A stretch of 64,000 nucleotides of DNA from Armillaria gallica. Taxonomy: Eukaryota > Basidiomycota > Agaricomycetes > Agaricales > Physalacriaceae. Where the stretch lies: assembly GCA_037576215.1 (NCBI GenBank), contig JBANDB010000014.1, forward strand, positions 1,364,001-1,428,000, read 5' to 3'. The notes below the pieces were generated by a model. The model was not told where the DNA came from. It saw nothing but the letters and a program-made list of their open reading frames with translations, and made no database searches. Positions 24,201 through 37,110 of the stretch are shown piece after piece; within the stretch, counting starts at the first letter, position 1, and each line of letters begins with the position of its first letter. The position numbers and the translations under genes were made by a program.

Positions 24201-24267
24201 TTTTAACCTCTGATACACGTCTGACAAACATTACTCTAGGGAAACCGTCGGATTCGGGCAAGAGTAA
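21250..24267 (+). CDS. RSP5: HECT E3 ubiquitin ligase Rsp5/NEDD4
   Basis: C2-WW-WW-WW-HECT ligase that ubiquitinates membrane transporters and many other substrates. The start MPAPPGPL is joined through a 23-nt exon (21328-21350) to the C2 domain ([72 protein letters not shown]). After a Ser/Thr/Pro/Ala linker come three WW domains: [40 protein letters not shown] and [20 protein letters not shown], each with VDHNT[RK]TTTW. The HECT domain includes [60 protein letters not shown] and the catalytic segment [16 protein letters not shown] (Cys codon 24114-24116). The last exon gives [12 protein letters not shown]. Length and order match yeast Rsp5. Confidence 0.95.
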
Positions 24268-24430
24268 TGGACATCTGTAATACTACCACATTTTAAACAG
24301 TCTAACACCCCTTATGATTTATCCGGTTCTGTTGCTTTCATCATGGTCAAATATTATGTTTTTCTCTGAGATATCAATTACTAGAATGCGTACAGACAGC
24401 GTATAAAGATGACTAGGATATACAACATAG

Positions 24431-26229
24431 CTATCGCTTCTCAAAAGCGAAGGCAATATAGATATCTGCACGCGGACATCAGCATTCTCCTGAGTATACT
24501 GGCGAAATCACACATACTAGCAGCTTCCCACTGGTCCTCGTCCATAGAACTCTCGCCATTCGCATCGACCACCTTCATCCGTACCATCAGGGGTCCAAAC
24601 TCTGGATGTTCCTGATGTTCTTCAAAGACGTGATGAAACTCCTCCTTATATACCGGATACAAGTTGTATTCTGATGCTAGTCTAATGAGGGATCGTCAGT
24701 TCGACTCCACACATGTAGGTCTGAACTACCCACTTTACAAAATGGTCCCAATGGACTATATACTCTGGAACATCTTCGACTGCATCCTGGAGAAAGAACC
24801 AATATTTATGGCCAAAAACGGGTCTACGCTTCCGATCCTCGAAGCGTATTTTGTATACAGAGTTACCAAAAGTCAGGTCTTCGGCGGAGGGGGGCAGATC
24901 ATCCAAATTTTGGCTATAAGGGAGGGATGAGTCAAATGATGGAAGCTTCGCGAAAGGCTTACAGTAGTTGTTCAGCATTCGGTATGGTACCAATGAACAC
25001 ACCTCCTCGTCGTAACCACCGGCTCACATTATCGAGCATGCACCGTGCCTTCTGCTCAGTTTCAAAAGCATAGTGCATGCAAAATTGCATAGAGACCACG
25101 TCGAAGGGCTGCCGTAGCAGATCTAATGAAAAAGCCTGGCTGAGAGGTTGGGTATAGCAATCTAGTGCTGCGAATGTTGCACTGAACCGAGCACTGCGCT
25201 GCGATTCCCATCGTTGCCGAGCTTGCTCGATAGATATAGAGGCAATGTCTAGAGAGCTATTAGTTGCATAGATAGACACGATCCCCAGACCCACCAGCGC
25301 CGATATACTCTCGGACTTTTGCTTTCGCCCACTTGGACAGGTCCCCACCTTTGCCGCATCCCATGTCGAGTACCTTACCTGCCTGTCCTCTACCAGGACC
25401 AGAGCTTTGCTGAGGTTTTTGGTGAAGGGCGGGGTGTGCGAAGCGGGAGATGAGGACGGATTTGACCCAGTTGTTGAAATTTTTGAGGCCAATGATAGGT
25501 GAATCGAGGCGTTGGACGACACCGACCTCTGGACGCGAGTTGTCTAATCAATAAGCGTCGGCAGTTAGTATGATATGGAAGAACACTGAGACACACAGTG
25601 ATCAATGACCATGCCTACATCGCCAGTTGCCTTTTTAGCTGGCGGTCTGTCCCGGTCATCTGCGTCGTTGCTTCGCTCTCGTTTCCGCTTTGTGAGGCGG
25701 GACGTGCCTTTGCCGTGGTACTGCTTGTACATGGCCATTTCTGCGTGGGACATGGGCTTGAGAATGGACTGGGCTGGGGTGACTCGCTTGCGAGGATTAT
25801 ACGGGATCGTGGCGGGTGGTGGGGGAAGGGGCGGTGGCTGCATGGTGGGTGATACGGTCGAACGGGGCGTCGAGGATGAACGAGGCTGCTGGAAAGATGA
25901 AGACGACGACGACGAGGGCCGTGAAAAGACGGGCGACTGGGCGCTAGACGGGGATGAGCCTGGGCGATGGGGGTGGAGGTGGGCGTCGTCGTCGTTGTGG
26001 TCGACGACGGACTGGTTCTGCGCAAAGGCTGAGAAGACTGGAGCTTGTCGTCGTGGGCGTCGGCGGGTAGATGCAAGAGATGGGTTAGCGTCGGGCGGCG
26101 GGATTGCTGGGGCGCGTCGGCATTGAGGAGGACGGCGAGGTCTGTTGCTCGTCGTGGGAGAGAGGGAGAGGGACCTGGAGTGAGGGGCGAATTCAGAACT
26201 GCATCGCGTACTGGGTCAAATTTAGGCAT
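24431..26229 (-). CDS. ABD1: mRNA cap guanine-N7 methyltransferase Abd1
   Basis: Nuclear S-adenosylmethionine-dependent enzyme that methylates the mRNA 5' cap. It starts [16 protein letters not shown] with a long Ser/Pro-rich N-tail; a 53-nt intron (GTCCGT...CCCAG) in the poly-serine region explains an apparent frame change. Core motifs: [56 protein letters not shown], the SAM site [91 protein letters not shown] and [20 protein letters not shown]. The final exon gives [14 protein letters not shown]. It converges with RSP5 (160 bp between stop codons). Confidence 0.92.
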
Positions 26230-26311
26230 CCCTCGCCAGTCAAGCTGTTTGCCTTTGGTTGCCTCGGGTAATTTACAGAATTTCCAGTTTTACGCCGTTA
26301 GCGGAGAATGG

Positions 26312-29300
26312 CTACAAGATCGCCTTATGTAACTCTTTGCCCAAATCTGTCCTTCCCCGCCATTCACTCAGCCACAACGCCAGATCCTCAGTCGCTCCCC
26401 CAATGTATCCTACTCGCGCCCTAATCGTGTCAAGTGTTTGTGACAGCGACAAGTTGTACTTGGAAACATCCTTGTCCTATCCACTTGTCAGCACATGCTC
26501 TCCATATATTATTACGTTTATTACCTTGAAAAATGCCTCCGTCTCCTCGTAGTCCTTGGCAGTAGAAAGTGATCCAAACGATACCTGCAGATTCTTTAGT
26601 TATAAGCGGACAATTCACTCGCTCCACGGACCTCCACGAGATATTTCAGAGTGGCGTTCAGTTCGAAACGTTTGTAGATCTGCACCGTGTCAGCTCGGCC
26701 CTCACCGCATCTTGAAACGCGCTTACCACTTGATACTCATCCTTGAAGAACTGTGCTACCTGGCGTCTGCTCTTGGGGTTCGTCGACAGCCCGCGCAGCC
26801 AGTAGGTAAAGTCCTGGTCGCGCGCCGAAGACATCAGGTACTCGAACGTCTCCTTGATCAATGCGGGGTCTTGCGCGTGTCCCAGGGCAATTCTGAAGGG
26901 GGAATCCAAAATCAGCATCAAGGTCCCCGGTCTTGGTCCGCCACTCACATGGCCGCGGTTTTCGATGTCGGCGTCCGTGGCGATAGTTGTATCTGCTTCA
27001 CAGCATCATATTCTTCTCGACCACCATACTTGACAGCCTAAAGTATTGTGATTGAGCATCCCCGGTAGAGGAAATTAAGCAAACAGTGCCATCGCACCAT
27101 CTGGTAGGTCACCCGTTGTAACCCGGGTGGAATTCTAGAGTCGTCTCCAGTTTTCCTGAAATGATCGAAGCGCGCTCTGAGCTCATTGATCACGCTTTAC
27201 ATGCGCCGTCAGCAGTGCAGAAGCGCATATGTAGCACCAATGGACACACCTTTCATCCCCAGCTAACGCAGCGTTCGTGATCACCGTCGTTCGCAGGCGT
27301 ATAATATCCGTGGCTTCCCCATCAGAATAGTCGTAACCCAATTCTTTCACCAACGGAACGAACAATGACTGCGTAGGGTGAGTGATGGGGGTAAAATATG
27401 AACGGCGGACGACTCACACGGCGGAAAGCATTCAAGTTGCCCACGATCTCGGGGTATTCCCACCAGGTGGATACCAGTCCAGACAGATTCGATGCGATGA
27501 CGTCCAAAATCAAGACTAGTTGAGGTCTCCATGTCAGCGGTGCAGTCACAGGTCTGCATGGTTATTCGGCTTACATTCTTTCTCGTTCCGGAGTTTGTCT
27601 ATGAGCGTAAGAGCGCTGCTCAGCTTGGAAAGACCGGCCTTCGAAAGTGCCATGGCATCATACACCAGGCCCATACGATCATCGACGGAGAATGGAGAGT
27701 CGACACGGGCGGCTTCGTCGGCGATTTTTGAAAGCCGTTCAGGTGTGTACAGCACCCTATCTGTTAAAGCCGTTTGTTTCTGTGTTCAACTTGCGACAGG
27801 CGGACTCACAGACGCCAGCGGTTCCTGCATTCAGCTTGAAGGGCTTATTGGTGTCGAGCGCGAACTCCTGAGATCGTTCTTGCAGTAGAGCGGTCCTATC
27901 AACTCTGACCTGACTGGCTGAGTCAACGGACAAGATGTTGAGCGGGACGTTCCTAAGTTTATACGGTATAAAAATACACCAAGAGATCAACAGCAGTAGG
28001 AACGCACCAGAGGGTTTCATTTTCTGCTGGTTCAGCGATCCCCGTCTCCAAAAACCTGTCTTGACGAACTTGGATGCCGGTCGGCGTCTCAGTGACAGTA
28101 AGAACTGGAAAACCAATCTACAGATTATAATGGTTTCATAAGTTGTTGGCGTCATCGAAGACACGCATACCTTGGTAACCCAGTTCTCCATAAGACTAAC
28201 GATGTCCAGTCCTGTCGCTTTGCTGATGCCTTCCCATAGATCTTTTGACGTACCGTTGCCGTACAACTTGTTCTGGAGGTAGATGGAGACTCCCTTCAAG
28301 AAGCGTGCTTCCTCGACATAGTCCGAAAGCATCCGCAATACTGGGTACGGCAGCATTAATATATAGCTAATGTTGACGATAAAGCAATCACTAACCTGAA
28401 GCAGCCTTGGCATAGGAGAGGGAATCAAAGATCTGAATGTAATAGGTTAGCAAGGGAAAACAGTATGTTGGCGGGAGAAACAAAGCAAACCTGGTTGATA
28501 TGGTCAGCTGTAGGACAATCGACCTCGATGGGATGGGAAGATCTTTTCGCGTCGAGAGCAAGAGCCTGGTTGAGGTGGTCGCCGATGAAGTCCGATTTAG
28601 GTTTGAATTCGGGAAATACTCTGAGAAATTAGGCATTAATTTGACGCGTCAGCAGATGCAGTGAATGGTCACTTGTCTATGAAAAAAGTCCGTAAGCTAA
28701 GTCTCGTGGTACTATATGCTGAACCGCCTACCTGCTATGATAACTTCGCCCATCTAAGAATAGTTAATTGTGAGACATGTGCAGATCAGTGCAGAAATAG
28801 TCACCAGAGTAGCAAAACCTAGACGCCGATCTTTATCTCGAAAAGGTCAAAGACAGCGTAAGTGACGAACCTTCATTCAGATACAAATAATTCCACCATT
28901 CCATAGTCGTAATATTCCCAAACCTGAAGTGAGAAGCTCAAGCAAGCTACTAAAGGAATCTACTCTATACTTACCACATATGTGCCACCTCGTGACTTTG
29001 GGTCGTGAAGACCTGTTTCTTTGCGCCCGTGTCTGTAGTGTTGGGATCCAGAAGGAATGCAGTGGTCCTGCCGGTTATCAATCCCCAGTTCTCCATGGCA
29101 CCTGACAATGTTAGAAACTGTCACTACACTTGTGTCGTAATGAGCAGAGAGATAGGTTACCCATATCAAAATCGCTAGCCTAACCACATGCTAAGCATAG
29201 ATACTCGTAAGTTGGGGATGGACTTACAACCAAGGTGTCAAGTTTGGGAAGCGGATACTCCACGCCGAAAACTTCTTCATACAACGGTAGCACCTTCTCT

Positions 29301-30576
29301 TTGACGTCAAGAGCAAATTGTGCTTGATGAATCAAGTCGGAAGTGGCTGAAAATAACGCGTCTAGCCTTGGTCAGAACTCCAGGCCGAGTCACACACCAT
29401 ATATGCGAAGCGCAACGGTCTTCCCGCTTGGCATCTTGGCAGAACTTTCAAGATATGAAAAGGGACCGTTTGCGAAAGCCACTATGTACGAGGACATGGG
29501 AGGGGTTGTATCAAAGGTGGTGACCTTCCATTCTCCGTCCAAGGTTCGTAGCGACGGGAACTTTGCATCCAATACTGAAAACTCCGCGTTTCCGGGAACA
29601 TAGACCTTTTCAGAGTTGGAAGGCATGTTTGAAAGATTGACCGTGTCGGTACGAGAGATCATGGTGATAGCAAAGGTCGCTTTGAGGAGAGGTTCGTCCC
29701 AGCACGGAAAGGCGCGCCGGGCATCGATGGGCTGTCGGTCCAGTCAGATCCGATTTATACTTGTTTGATGAAACACACCTCAAACTGGGTCAGGGAATAG
29801 TGCTTCGTTTTTCCACCTTCTTTGTACTCTGAACGGTAGTAGCCTGTCATGCTGTTTCCCAAAGGACCCGTGTATGGCCCGATGCTAAGCTCAGCTTTGG
29901 ACCCAGCTGGAAGAGAAGTCGGAAGTGTGAATGAGATGCGATCCCCATCCACGGCCTGGCTGGTGGGAACCAGCTTTTCCTTCTTGGTGTCGGTGGTCAG
30001 GGTCCTTCGAGATCGAGCATCGTCAGTCTGGATTAATCAACTTTTCACTGCAGTAACGTACACTTGTTCAAATGACAGATCAGCACTGTTCAGCACAATC
30101 GTGCTCGTCTCTTCTTTAACATCCAAACTGTATGAGAACTGTTAGATCCACGCTATGGCTCTCGTTACAAGCCATGCTTGCCTGATTATCGCAAATCCTT
30201 CAAAGGTAAGGTTCTCCAGATCTGTGCGAATAGTCACATCATAATGGGAGGGTTTCACGTTCGTGGGTAGGCGGTTGGGATCGGCAGTGGCGACAGTGGA
30301 CATGTTGCACAATGATGGAGGTGGTGAAAGTCGCGCTATGGAGGACTGGAATGAAGGACGCAATAGAGCAGAACTAAGATGTGATCGATGCCCTGGTCCA
30401 CCACACGTCACTTGCTTTTGAGTGCATCGCTGTGCACGGCAGGTTGTCAAATTTGGTTTTCTCGACAGTAGAGGGACATCCGAGCAGATTTTGCTTGAAG
30501 AATGAATATGTCGTTCTCTGTGCAAACCACCTGCTCGAATTTGTGGAGCAGCGGCCCGTCTTGCAAGAGAAAACAT
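26312..30576 (-). CDS. APE2: M1-family zinc aminopeptidase (Ape2/Aap1, puromycin-sensitive type)
   Basis: Removes N-terminal residues from peptides. Family motifs: the exopeptidase signature GAMENWG (about 29090-29110) and the zinc site HEVAHMW with a downstream conserved Glu (YLNEGFATLMGE), both rebuilt across introns; further LPTNVKPSHYDVTIRTDLEN, NTTDTGAKKQVFTTQSHEVA, GDHLNQALALDAKRSSHPIE, KLSSALTLIDKLRNEKEY, and the C-terminus LWLSEWRGRTDLGKELHKAI. At least fifteen introns of about 50 nt. The usual family start would be MSTVATADPNRLPTNVKP at 30303; the frame is open back to ATG 30576, adding 91 residues that begin MFSLARRAAAPQIRAGG, rich in Arg/Ser, like a mitochondrial leader. Which start is used cannot be decided here. 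Confidence 0.9.
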
Positions 30577-30876
30577 GCAAAATTTGACACCCGATTTTCA
30601 AGTCTGGCAGTCTTACCGCCGGGGATACCGGATCGCGCTGCCGGTCAAAAGGTACCAATTCAAATTCTACGACAAGGCAACAGCAAAGTACGCAAAGGGG
30701 CAAAGTACCAGTAATTTACTTAACACGGATCCGGTATATTATGGCGAGCAAAGGATATAGCATGTGGTATCAAAGCGATGGACGCAATACACGGGAAGGA
30801 GGAGAAGACAAGGCAGGAAAGACTTTGGACAACGAACGGCGATCATGTGTTTGCAGTACTTCTTCAATGCGACGCG

Positions 30877-33800
30877 TTATTGAAGATTCACTTTATGCAG
30901 ATCTTCCAGGCCACTAGAGAAGTTTCGGGTGTAGGAAGAATACTCAGATTCGAAGTCAAGGAGACTGTTGTAATGTTGCATGCTGGAATGGAACAAATGA
31001 AAAGAGCGTTCCGTGATTGGTCAGAGGAACCTACCTTTCTACTTGCATTTTTTTGAGTTCAACCGCGGCTTCTCGAAGGATGGAACTGCGCCCCGCACGT
31101 ACGTCTGTCTTAACGTGATCAAATCGTCTTGAAATCTTGTCCACGATGACCTGTTATGATGATAGATAAATACGCCTCTTCAGCACTAAAAATGACTGAC
31201 ATCCTGTATATCACCCAAGATCTGCAAAGATGATATATCATTAGGTTGGCAACGGGTAGCTCGGTAAACCTACTTGGATGATGTCGTGATCCATATGGCC
31301 GCTGCGGTTATCAGGATATTCCTCATATCGTCTGTGCCGCTGTTCTTCATATTCTTCGACTTCTACGATGTTAGACATAGGCCGAGCTGTGAAAGGAGTA
31401 ATCAGACTGCCGGCACAGATAAGCAACGGAACATACCATGTTTTGATGACAGTTTCGGGGGGGAATATTGTTCGGTGCGGAAAGAAAATTCGGGGGCGTT
31501 AGTTTTGTCGAATAGTGGCGGACCTCGAGAAGGAATCGTCATTAAGGGTACATCGAATTTCTGCTTAGAGTGAGGTGTTCTGGCTTTAGCCGAAGAGTTT
31601 TCTTTTACGAGGAGTTTCACAGGGGTAGGGCTCTGATTTCTGTTTGAATGCGAGATAAGGTTCTCTTGTCGACGAGCGTGATTCATCGGATCAACGTTTC
31701 CAGTACTGTGCGGGCGAGAACTGATACCAGCAGGAGCTTTAGCAGAGAAAGGCAAAGTAGAAGGCGAAGAAGATGCATCCTGCATTGTGACAGTCGGCCG
31801 ACGAATGTGCGAAACAGTAGCATGCACCATCGCAGGATCACGGTCGAGGTGTACAATAGCGTCAGTTGTTCTAGCGGGTTGCTGATGTCGAGTCGAAACT
31901 TGCCGAGATACTGCGGGGTTTTCCGTCCTAGTATGAATCTCAACGAACCCGTTGTGCAGGTCCGTAGGACTCGGCGTAGTCGACTCGTTCGCAGCTTCTT
32001 CTACAGTTCGGCGAGTAGTAACAGGGACCTTCGAGGAGACATCTAGAGACCTTTCCGACTTTTCTGTGATGGAATCATCAGATTTCGACGACATGGTTTG
32101 TTCCGGATCGAAAGTAAAGGTGTGAATAGGATTCCGGCGTTGCTTGTCCTTACTGCGTTTAGTCGTGCGCGGGGGAGAATCGTCCAATGTCAGGTCTATC
32201 ATCGTGACACCTTTTTTTACGATAGCAGGTGCTGAAGAGATGTCTGAAGTTGGCTCCTCAATCTACAGAAAAAAAGTAGGATGAGACAGGTCAAAGTATA
32301 CAAAAATAAGATAATCACTTTGACTGGGACAATGAAGTCAGTATATGTCTCTGTCTCCATCCAATCATGGTTCGTAGGAGAAGCATCTGAGAGATTGGGT
32401 CCAAGTGCGACCTGCATTATGGATTCGACGGTGTTCATGTCGGCCTAGAGTCCAGTGTCACTCTGATGTCATATAGAGATCTCAGAATAATTTCTTACGT
32501 TCGTTTCAGAAGAGGGTTCGTTATCCTGCGGTTCCGATTTGACGGGGGTAGACGACTTGTGTTCGTCCTGAAAATGAGTCTCAATGAGTAATCGTAGACG
32601 GAGGAAATACAGGCATTACTACGGTGTTTGCTTTGGTGGGTTTGTCTACAGCTTTCTTGGCACGTTCTGAACGACGCACGGGCTGATTTAGCAATCGGTT
32701 AATTCATTGGACATGCCTCGATATGCATGCGCTTACCTTGGCTTCCTTTTGGTCTTCTTTCGCCGTATCCTTAGTCTTAGTGTCTTTAGCGTAGCGAGTT
32801 GGAGGTGGCTCGGCTTTGACAGAGACACCTTTGCCTTGCGCTTTCCCTCCTCTGCCTTTCATAGCTGAGAGACGAGTAGAGCGCGGTGCCGAGACGGGTT
32901 GATCTTCGGGCCTGTTTGACGTGACTTGCTTAGGAGTAGCGACAGAAGGTATTTTGTCATATTCCATATCAGCCGCTTTGGATGGTGCGGGTGACGAGGT
33001 TCGGCCCTTGCGTTTGTAGCGTCTTGGTGCAATGATTGATTTCTTGAAAACGGGTGATTTCGATTCTTTAGTAGTTTCAGTTCGGGGTGGGCTTCGGAGT
33101 CTTGGACGTTTTAATGCACGAGAGTCCTTGTTCTCAACGTCCTCTATCTCGGTTGTCCGCTGTCGTTTCTTCGACGGGGAATTTCTAGTATCCACTGAAC
33201 GTGCTGACACTTAGACACAATTTAGCAACGATCAAGAATATTTCCCAAAAAGCAATACCTGTGTCTGTGGCTCGCTTCGATTTGTCCTCTTTGGGTTCGT
33301 AACCATCGACGGCTTTGTATGAAGAGGTATGCTCGGTGCGTCCAAAATGAACCCGATGTCCTTGTGCTTTCGAGAGGGGCTTCTTTGGCGTACGTTCGCG
33401 GGAGCGTGGAAGGGCATGCGTAACGGGTTCCGGGAGCACTGCGGGCTGCTGTTCCGAAGGCAGAAGTTTTGTTGAGTGTCGCGTGGTTTTACCTATGGAA
33501 ACTGGTGGTGCTTCTTGAACTTCGTCATCCGATTCGACAGCCTTCTGCTTTTGGGCACGTCTAGTTCTTGGCGGTTTCGGTGCGACATCATCTTGATCAC
33601 CCTCAACGTCAAGGGATTTCAGATCAGTTGATGTAGGAAGAGAAGTGCCATGAAGCCCCAACGCAGAGTGTGTTTGAAGAAAATTGTAATCAGAAGAAGC
33701 CTCCACGCCTAATACTAGAGGACGTCATGAACTCATCTCGGCCCAAGGAGTAGGGACCAACACTCACCTCGCCCAGCTTTTTCCTATAGCAACATGAAAA

Positions 33801-35514
33801 TTCAGCGCCGTAGCTCTGTCAAACCAAATAAGGCTCACTGGAAATGATTGTCCGTTAGATGTAAAATCCAATGGAAGGTCAACGTTGAGCTTCGATGCCT
33901 TTCTTTCGCTTGATGCAATGTTTGGCCCCTAAATGAGAATGAAGATGCTGGTGGAGGGTCACAAACAAACAGACGAACCAATTTACGAGCCGTGAGACCT
34001 TTGATGAATCTCTCTTTTTCTGTGTTGGCAATTTCGAAGACTATCGTTGCACTTCGAGTAGGATTCCGAGTTTCGGCTGTGGGATTAATGATAGGAAATG
34101 CCGTTAAATGTACAGTGACAACGGTGTACAACGAAGAAGCAATCGCATTGAACTTTATCTTATGAACGTTAGTGAAAGGAATATGAAAGGTTTCGTAGGT
34201 TCCGTTCTGTACAAAGAGACGACATTAGTTGGCAGAACGGCAGATACGAATCCTTACCTCGTCAATATTGGACGTGAAGCCTTTATTGTCAAGGTAAATG
34301 GTGTTATCCACATTGGGAAAGGCGTCTGCAACCTGCAAGGACGTAATCTTAAAGGGTTGCGGACTTGGTTATATATCAGAAGCGTGTAAAAGCCTGATTT
34401 GAGTCGCCTCACAAGGTGATATCCGATTTGGATAGCGTTGCGATAATCTCCACCGACAATGTCTCCCAATCCGTGGTCGACGGCGAGGATAAGATCTTTA
34501 TTAATTGAGCGCTGCAGGCGAATAGCACTGGATCGAACACCAGCTGTAGGAAGCGCCTTCGCTTATCATTTACGCCCTTTGTGGTGGGTGGTAGGATGCT
34601 CGCGAAGAGTTCCAAGAGAGCCTCTATGGCCAGATAATCTGTGTCCCGTCTTAGCTAGAAAGATCGAGACAATGACAAAGTCCTTACCTTTGCATCCGGC
34701 AAGCGTAATACCGATCCTCTTGCTATTCAAGATGATGAGCAATCGCAGATGGGTATTAGACATTTACTCACGCTCCAAGTAGCTTTGGATCCTGTAGCAC
34801 GAGCCGGTTTTCATTCAGAGATGCACTTTCCGTTAGTAAGATATACGCCTGTTTGATACATATGAATATATGCGCGCAGAATGAGAGAAAAGGACCTGCC
34901 GAGCAGACAAGGTCGACGCCGACCATTAGATACTCAGATGGCGTCTTCAAAAAGTATCCGTCGCAGAGCGTAGGGTATAGCCCCGTGGCGATATGCTTCT
35001 TATTTTCATCTGTGGACGGTTCAGTATGGGGCGAACAATTTGAAATGCAAACAACTTGTGGGGTTTCTCTCAATGAAATCCTGGCAGATGATCAGCTTAT
35101 GTCTAATGCAGAAGCGCGACATTTCGCGCACCAATACACCAGAAAGTAAGGCAGATTGTGTTGACTGCCAAGCCACAACAAGGCTATTAGCTTCAACTAG
35201 CAGAGCAGGTTGAACCTTCTTGACGGAAATAAAGTTTAAAGTGGCAGAGCAGAATCGAAGCGCAGGATCGGTGCAATGTTGGTAGAGCGGTAGCAGAGGT
35301 TTACGAAGGCTCGATCCAATTTTTTCAATGATGTTCAGAGACGGGGATGAGAGATCCTGCGATACATCTAGTTAAGGCAAATTCGACGGTACCGCTATGG
35401 ACTTACAAGCAGTTTCACCGCCTCCAAGACGTGCCTCAACGACGTATTGACTGTTTCTATTTTATGAGATGATGCAGACTCGGATAGGGCAGAAGCTGCA
35501 GCTTGCACGTCCAT
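30877..35514 (-). CDS. Putative meiotic chromosome-axis protein (SYCP2/Red1/Rec10-like architecture)
   Basis: Unassigned by direct recognition; the architecture is suggestive. ATG 35514 (MDVQAAASALSESASSHK) opens a helical region with VNTSLRHVLEAVKLL, LRKPLLPLYQHCTDPALRFC, YFLKTPSEYLM, ENRLVLQDPKLLGA, DYLAIEALLELFASILPPT and FLQLVFDPVLFACSAQLIKI (ARM-like). A beta-rich stretch follows (QVADAFPNVDNTIYLDNKGF; YETFHIPFTNVHKIKF; TRSATIVFEIANTEKERFIK), resembling a PH/Spt16-middle fold. Then come several hundred basic, Ser/Pro-rich residues with nuclear-localisation-like clusters (SPSKKRQRTTE; KRPRLRSPPR; RRYKRKGRT). The C-terminus is helical: ILGDIQDVIVDKISRRFDHV, REAAVELKKMQVE and NFSSGLEDLHKVNLQ-stop. 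ARM-like + PH-like + disordered + terminal coil is the plan of SYCP2/Red1-type axis cores. Two splice choices (near 35110 and a 33-nt intron near 34660) are provisional. Confidence 0.5.
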
Positions 35515-35654
35515 GGAGCCTTCGCGTCAGAATTGAGCAGGCAGAGTGTTGATGGTCAAGAAGGAAGTCGGAGGTGCGACCTGGTGCGACGCGATCTACA
35601 GGTCCCGTGCCATTCACGTGCTCTACGCGACCTATACGTGACAAACAATTTAAA

Positions 35655-36585
35655 TGACAACAGCGACTCTCACCGTTTCTTCATCCTCCAGCGCGACATC
35701 GAACTCTCTTTCGCCCTCCTTCCGGAATCTTGCATTTATGTCCCCGTCCTTTAGAATAACGCGCTGTCGTTCCAACATGGATAGACTTCGCAAGACCCAA
35801 CAAGCAGACCTTGCACTATTGGAAGGTACTCAGTGACAGCTTTCCATCTGGACTGTGTTCTTATAGCTTCGACAGGTATATCAAAATATTGTATTCCGAA
35901 TTTCAGGAAAGGCGATACTTCTCGACGGGCCTCATCTTTGGCCCGTTGCCGTCTTTTACGCGCTTATACGATCAAACACAACCTCCAGCCACGTCGGATC
36001 CGGGACCTGGTCAGTATCGTCGCTTACTACGACGGCGCTTGTTTTCCCGGTTTGTGGTACCTCGTTATCTGCCAGATTTCTTATGACTGTATCCTATCAG
36101 TTACTTCCTCCGAAAGTATCAGCCCTATCACTGCACTGGCCTTCCCCTGGAAACACCTCGCTTTGGGAGTCTCACCTGAGCGCAACCATATGAAAAAGGC
36201 ACCCAACTCGACGTCTTCTCCACCATCTTCTCCCACGCGTATCACCGCTGCTTCCATGTCTCGGAGGCGTCTGGCCTCCAACAGGCCTGCTCTCCGAAGT
36301 CGGCTATCCTTCACGACTGTTCGTGAGCCAGTCTTGTATACGGCGACCTCTCCTACGGTTCCGTTTCCATTCATCGATAGCAGCCATTGCTCGACGCCGG
36401 TCACGCCGGATCAGCATGTCTTGCCAATGCCTTTTATCCCCCTTCACCATTACGAACACGAGCTCAGCCTGAGAATCCAAAGAAGTTTTCTAGCCTATGG
36501 ACTTGTTCCCCCGCCTCAAGTCCTGCCAGCGTCTCACGTTCCGTCAGACGCCGCATTTGTGGTGACACGCCAATCGAAAGTCTGA
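35655..36585 (+). CDS. Hypothetical serine/arginine-rich protein
   Basis: Unrecognised. ATG 35655 gives MTTATLTVSSSSSATSNSLS, FRITRCRSNMDRLRKTQQAD, LALLEA, across a 41-nt intron (35826-35866) into a long frame with FRKGDTSRRASSLARCRLLR, AYTIKHNLQPRRIRDL, MSRRRLASNRPALRSRLSFT, HVLPMPFIPLHHYEHELSLR and PPPQVLPASHVPSDAAFVVT before the stop at 36583-36585. A further in-frame 66-nt segment starting GTCAGT and ending TGCCAG (about 36010-36075) could also be an intron; it codes an unusually hydrophobic patch, which favours removal. No domain was recognised. It is divergent from the axis-like gene, 140 bp apart. Confidence 0.5.
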
Positions 36586-37110
36586 CGGAATGTATTTCGC
36601 TACTATCAACGCAAGAACATTTCAACATACTTCCAAGACGATTATCCTATCCACGTACTACCGGGATAGCAACCTTGTCCCCCTTCCGGCCCATTCGAGT
36701 CCTACCATTTCACAATACTGGAAATTTACAATCGCCCGTTCTGATACGCTCTTCAAACACGCTTTCGGAGTCTCCGAGATGTTTTCCATTCGTCGGCGCT
36801 GCCAGTAGATGTCACTAAAGACTATCGTACGTAGAGACACGCGTTGTGCAACACTTCGCCTTGCCTCGTTCTCCATTTTGTACTTAAGCTAGACTAAAAG
36901 GATACTTTGCTGTAGTAGTAGTAGTAGCCGCACTGGCAAGCGGTCCCTATTAAGAGTGTTCTTGTATCAGAATCTTGTTCTAGCTCGCTCTTCGAATTCT
37001 TTGCGGCGACACGGACCCGTGATATTGCCAATGATGTTACGTAAACACGGGACCTGAGCTGCCATTTATTGTTGGCAACCATCGTTCGTTCTTGTCACTT
37101 GTTGGCATCC
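36586..37110. other. Intergenic, upstream of the bestrophin-like gene
   Basis: About 525 bp. An open frame (36387-36818) overlapping the end of the orphan is its shadow in another frame. A (TAG)n-like run occurs at about 36911-36926 (tagtagtagtag). Nothing else was seen. Confidence 0.4.

Noticed and set aside
25615..26229. Apparent frameshift in the N-terminus of ABD1
   Set aside because: A 53-nt GT-AG intron in the poly-serine region restores the frame, so no mutation is needed.
36081..36404. Minus-strand 107-codon frame
   Set aside because: Antisense shadow of the plus-strand orphan; no splice or family support.
36387..36818. 143-codon plus-strand frame
   Set aside because: It overlaps the end of the serine/arginine-rich orphan in another frame and has no conserved features.
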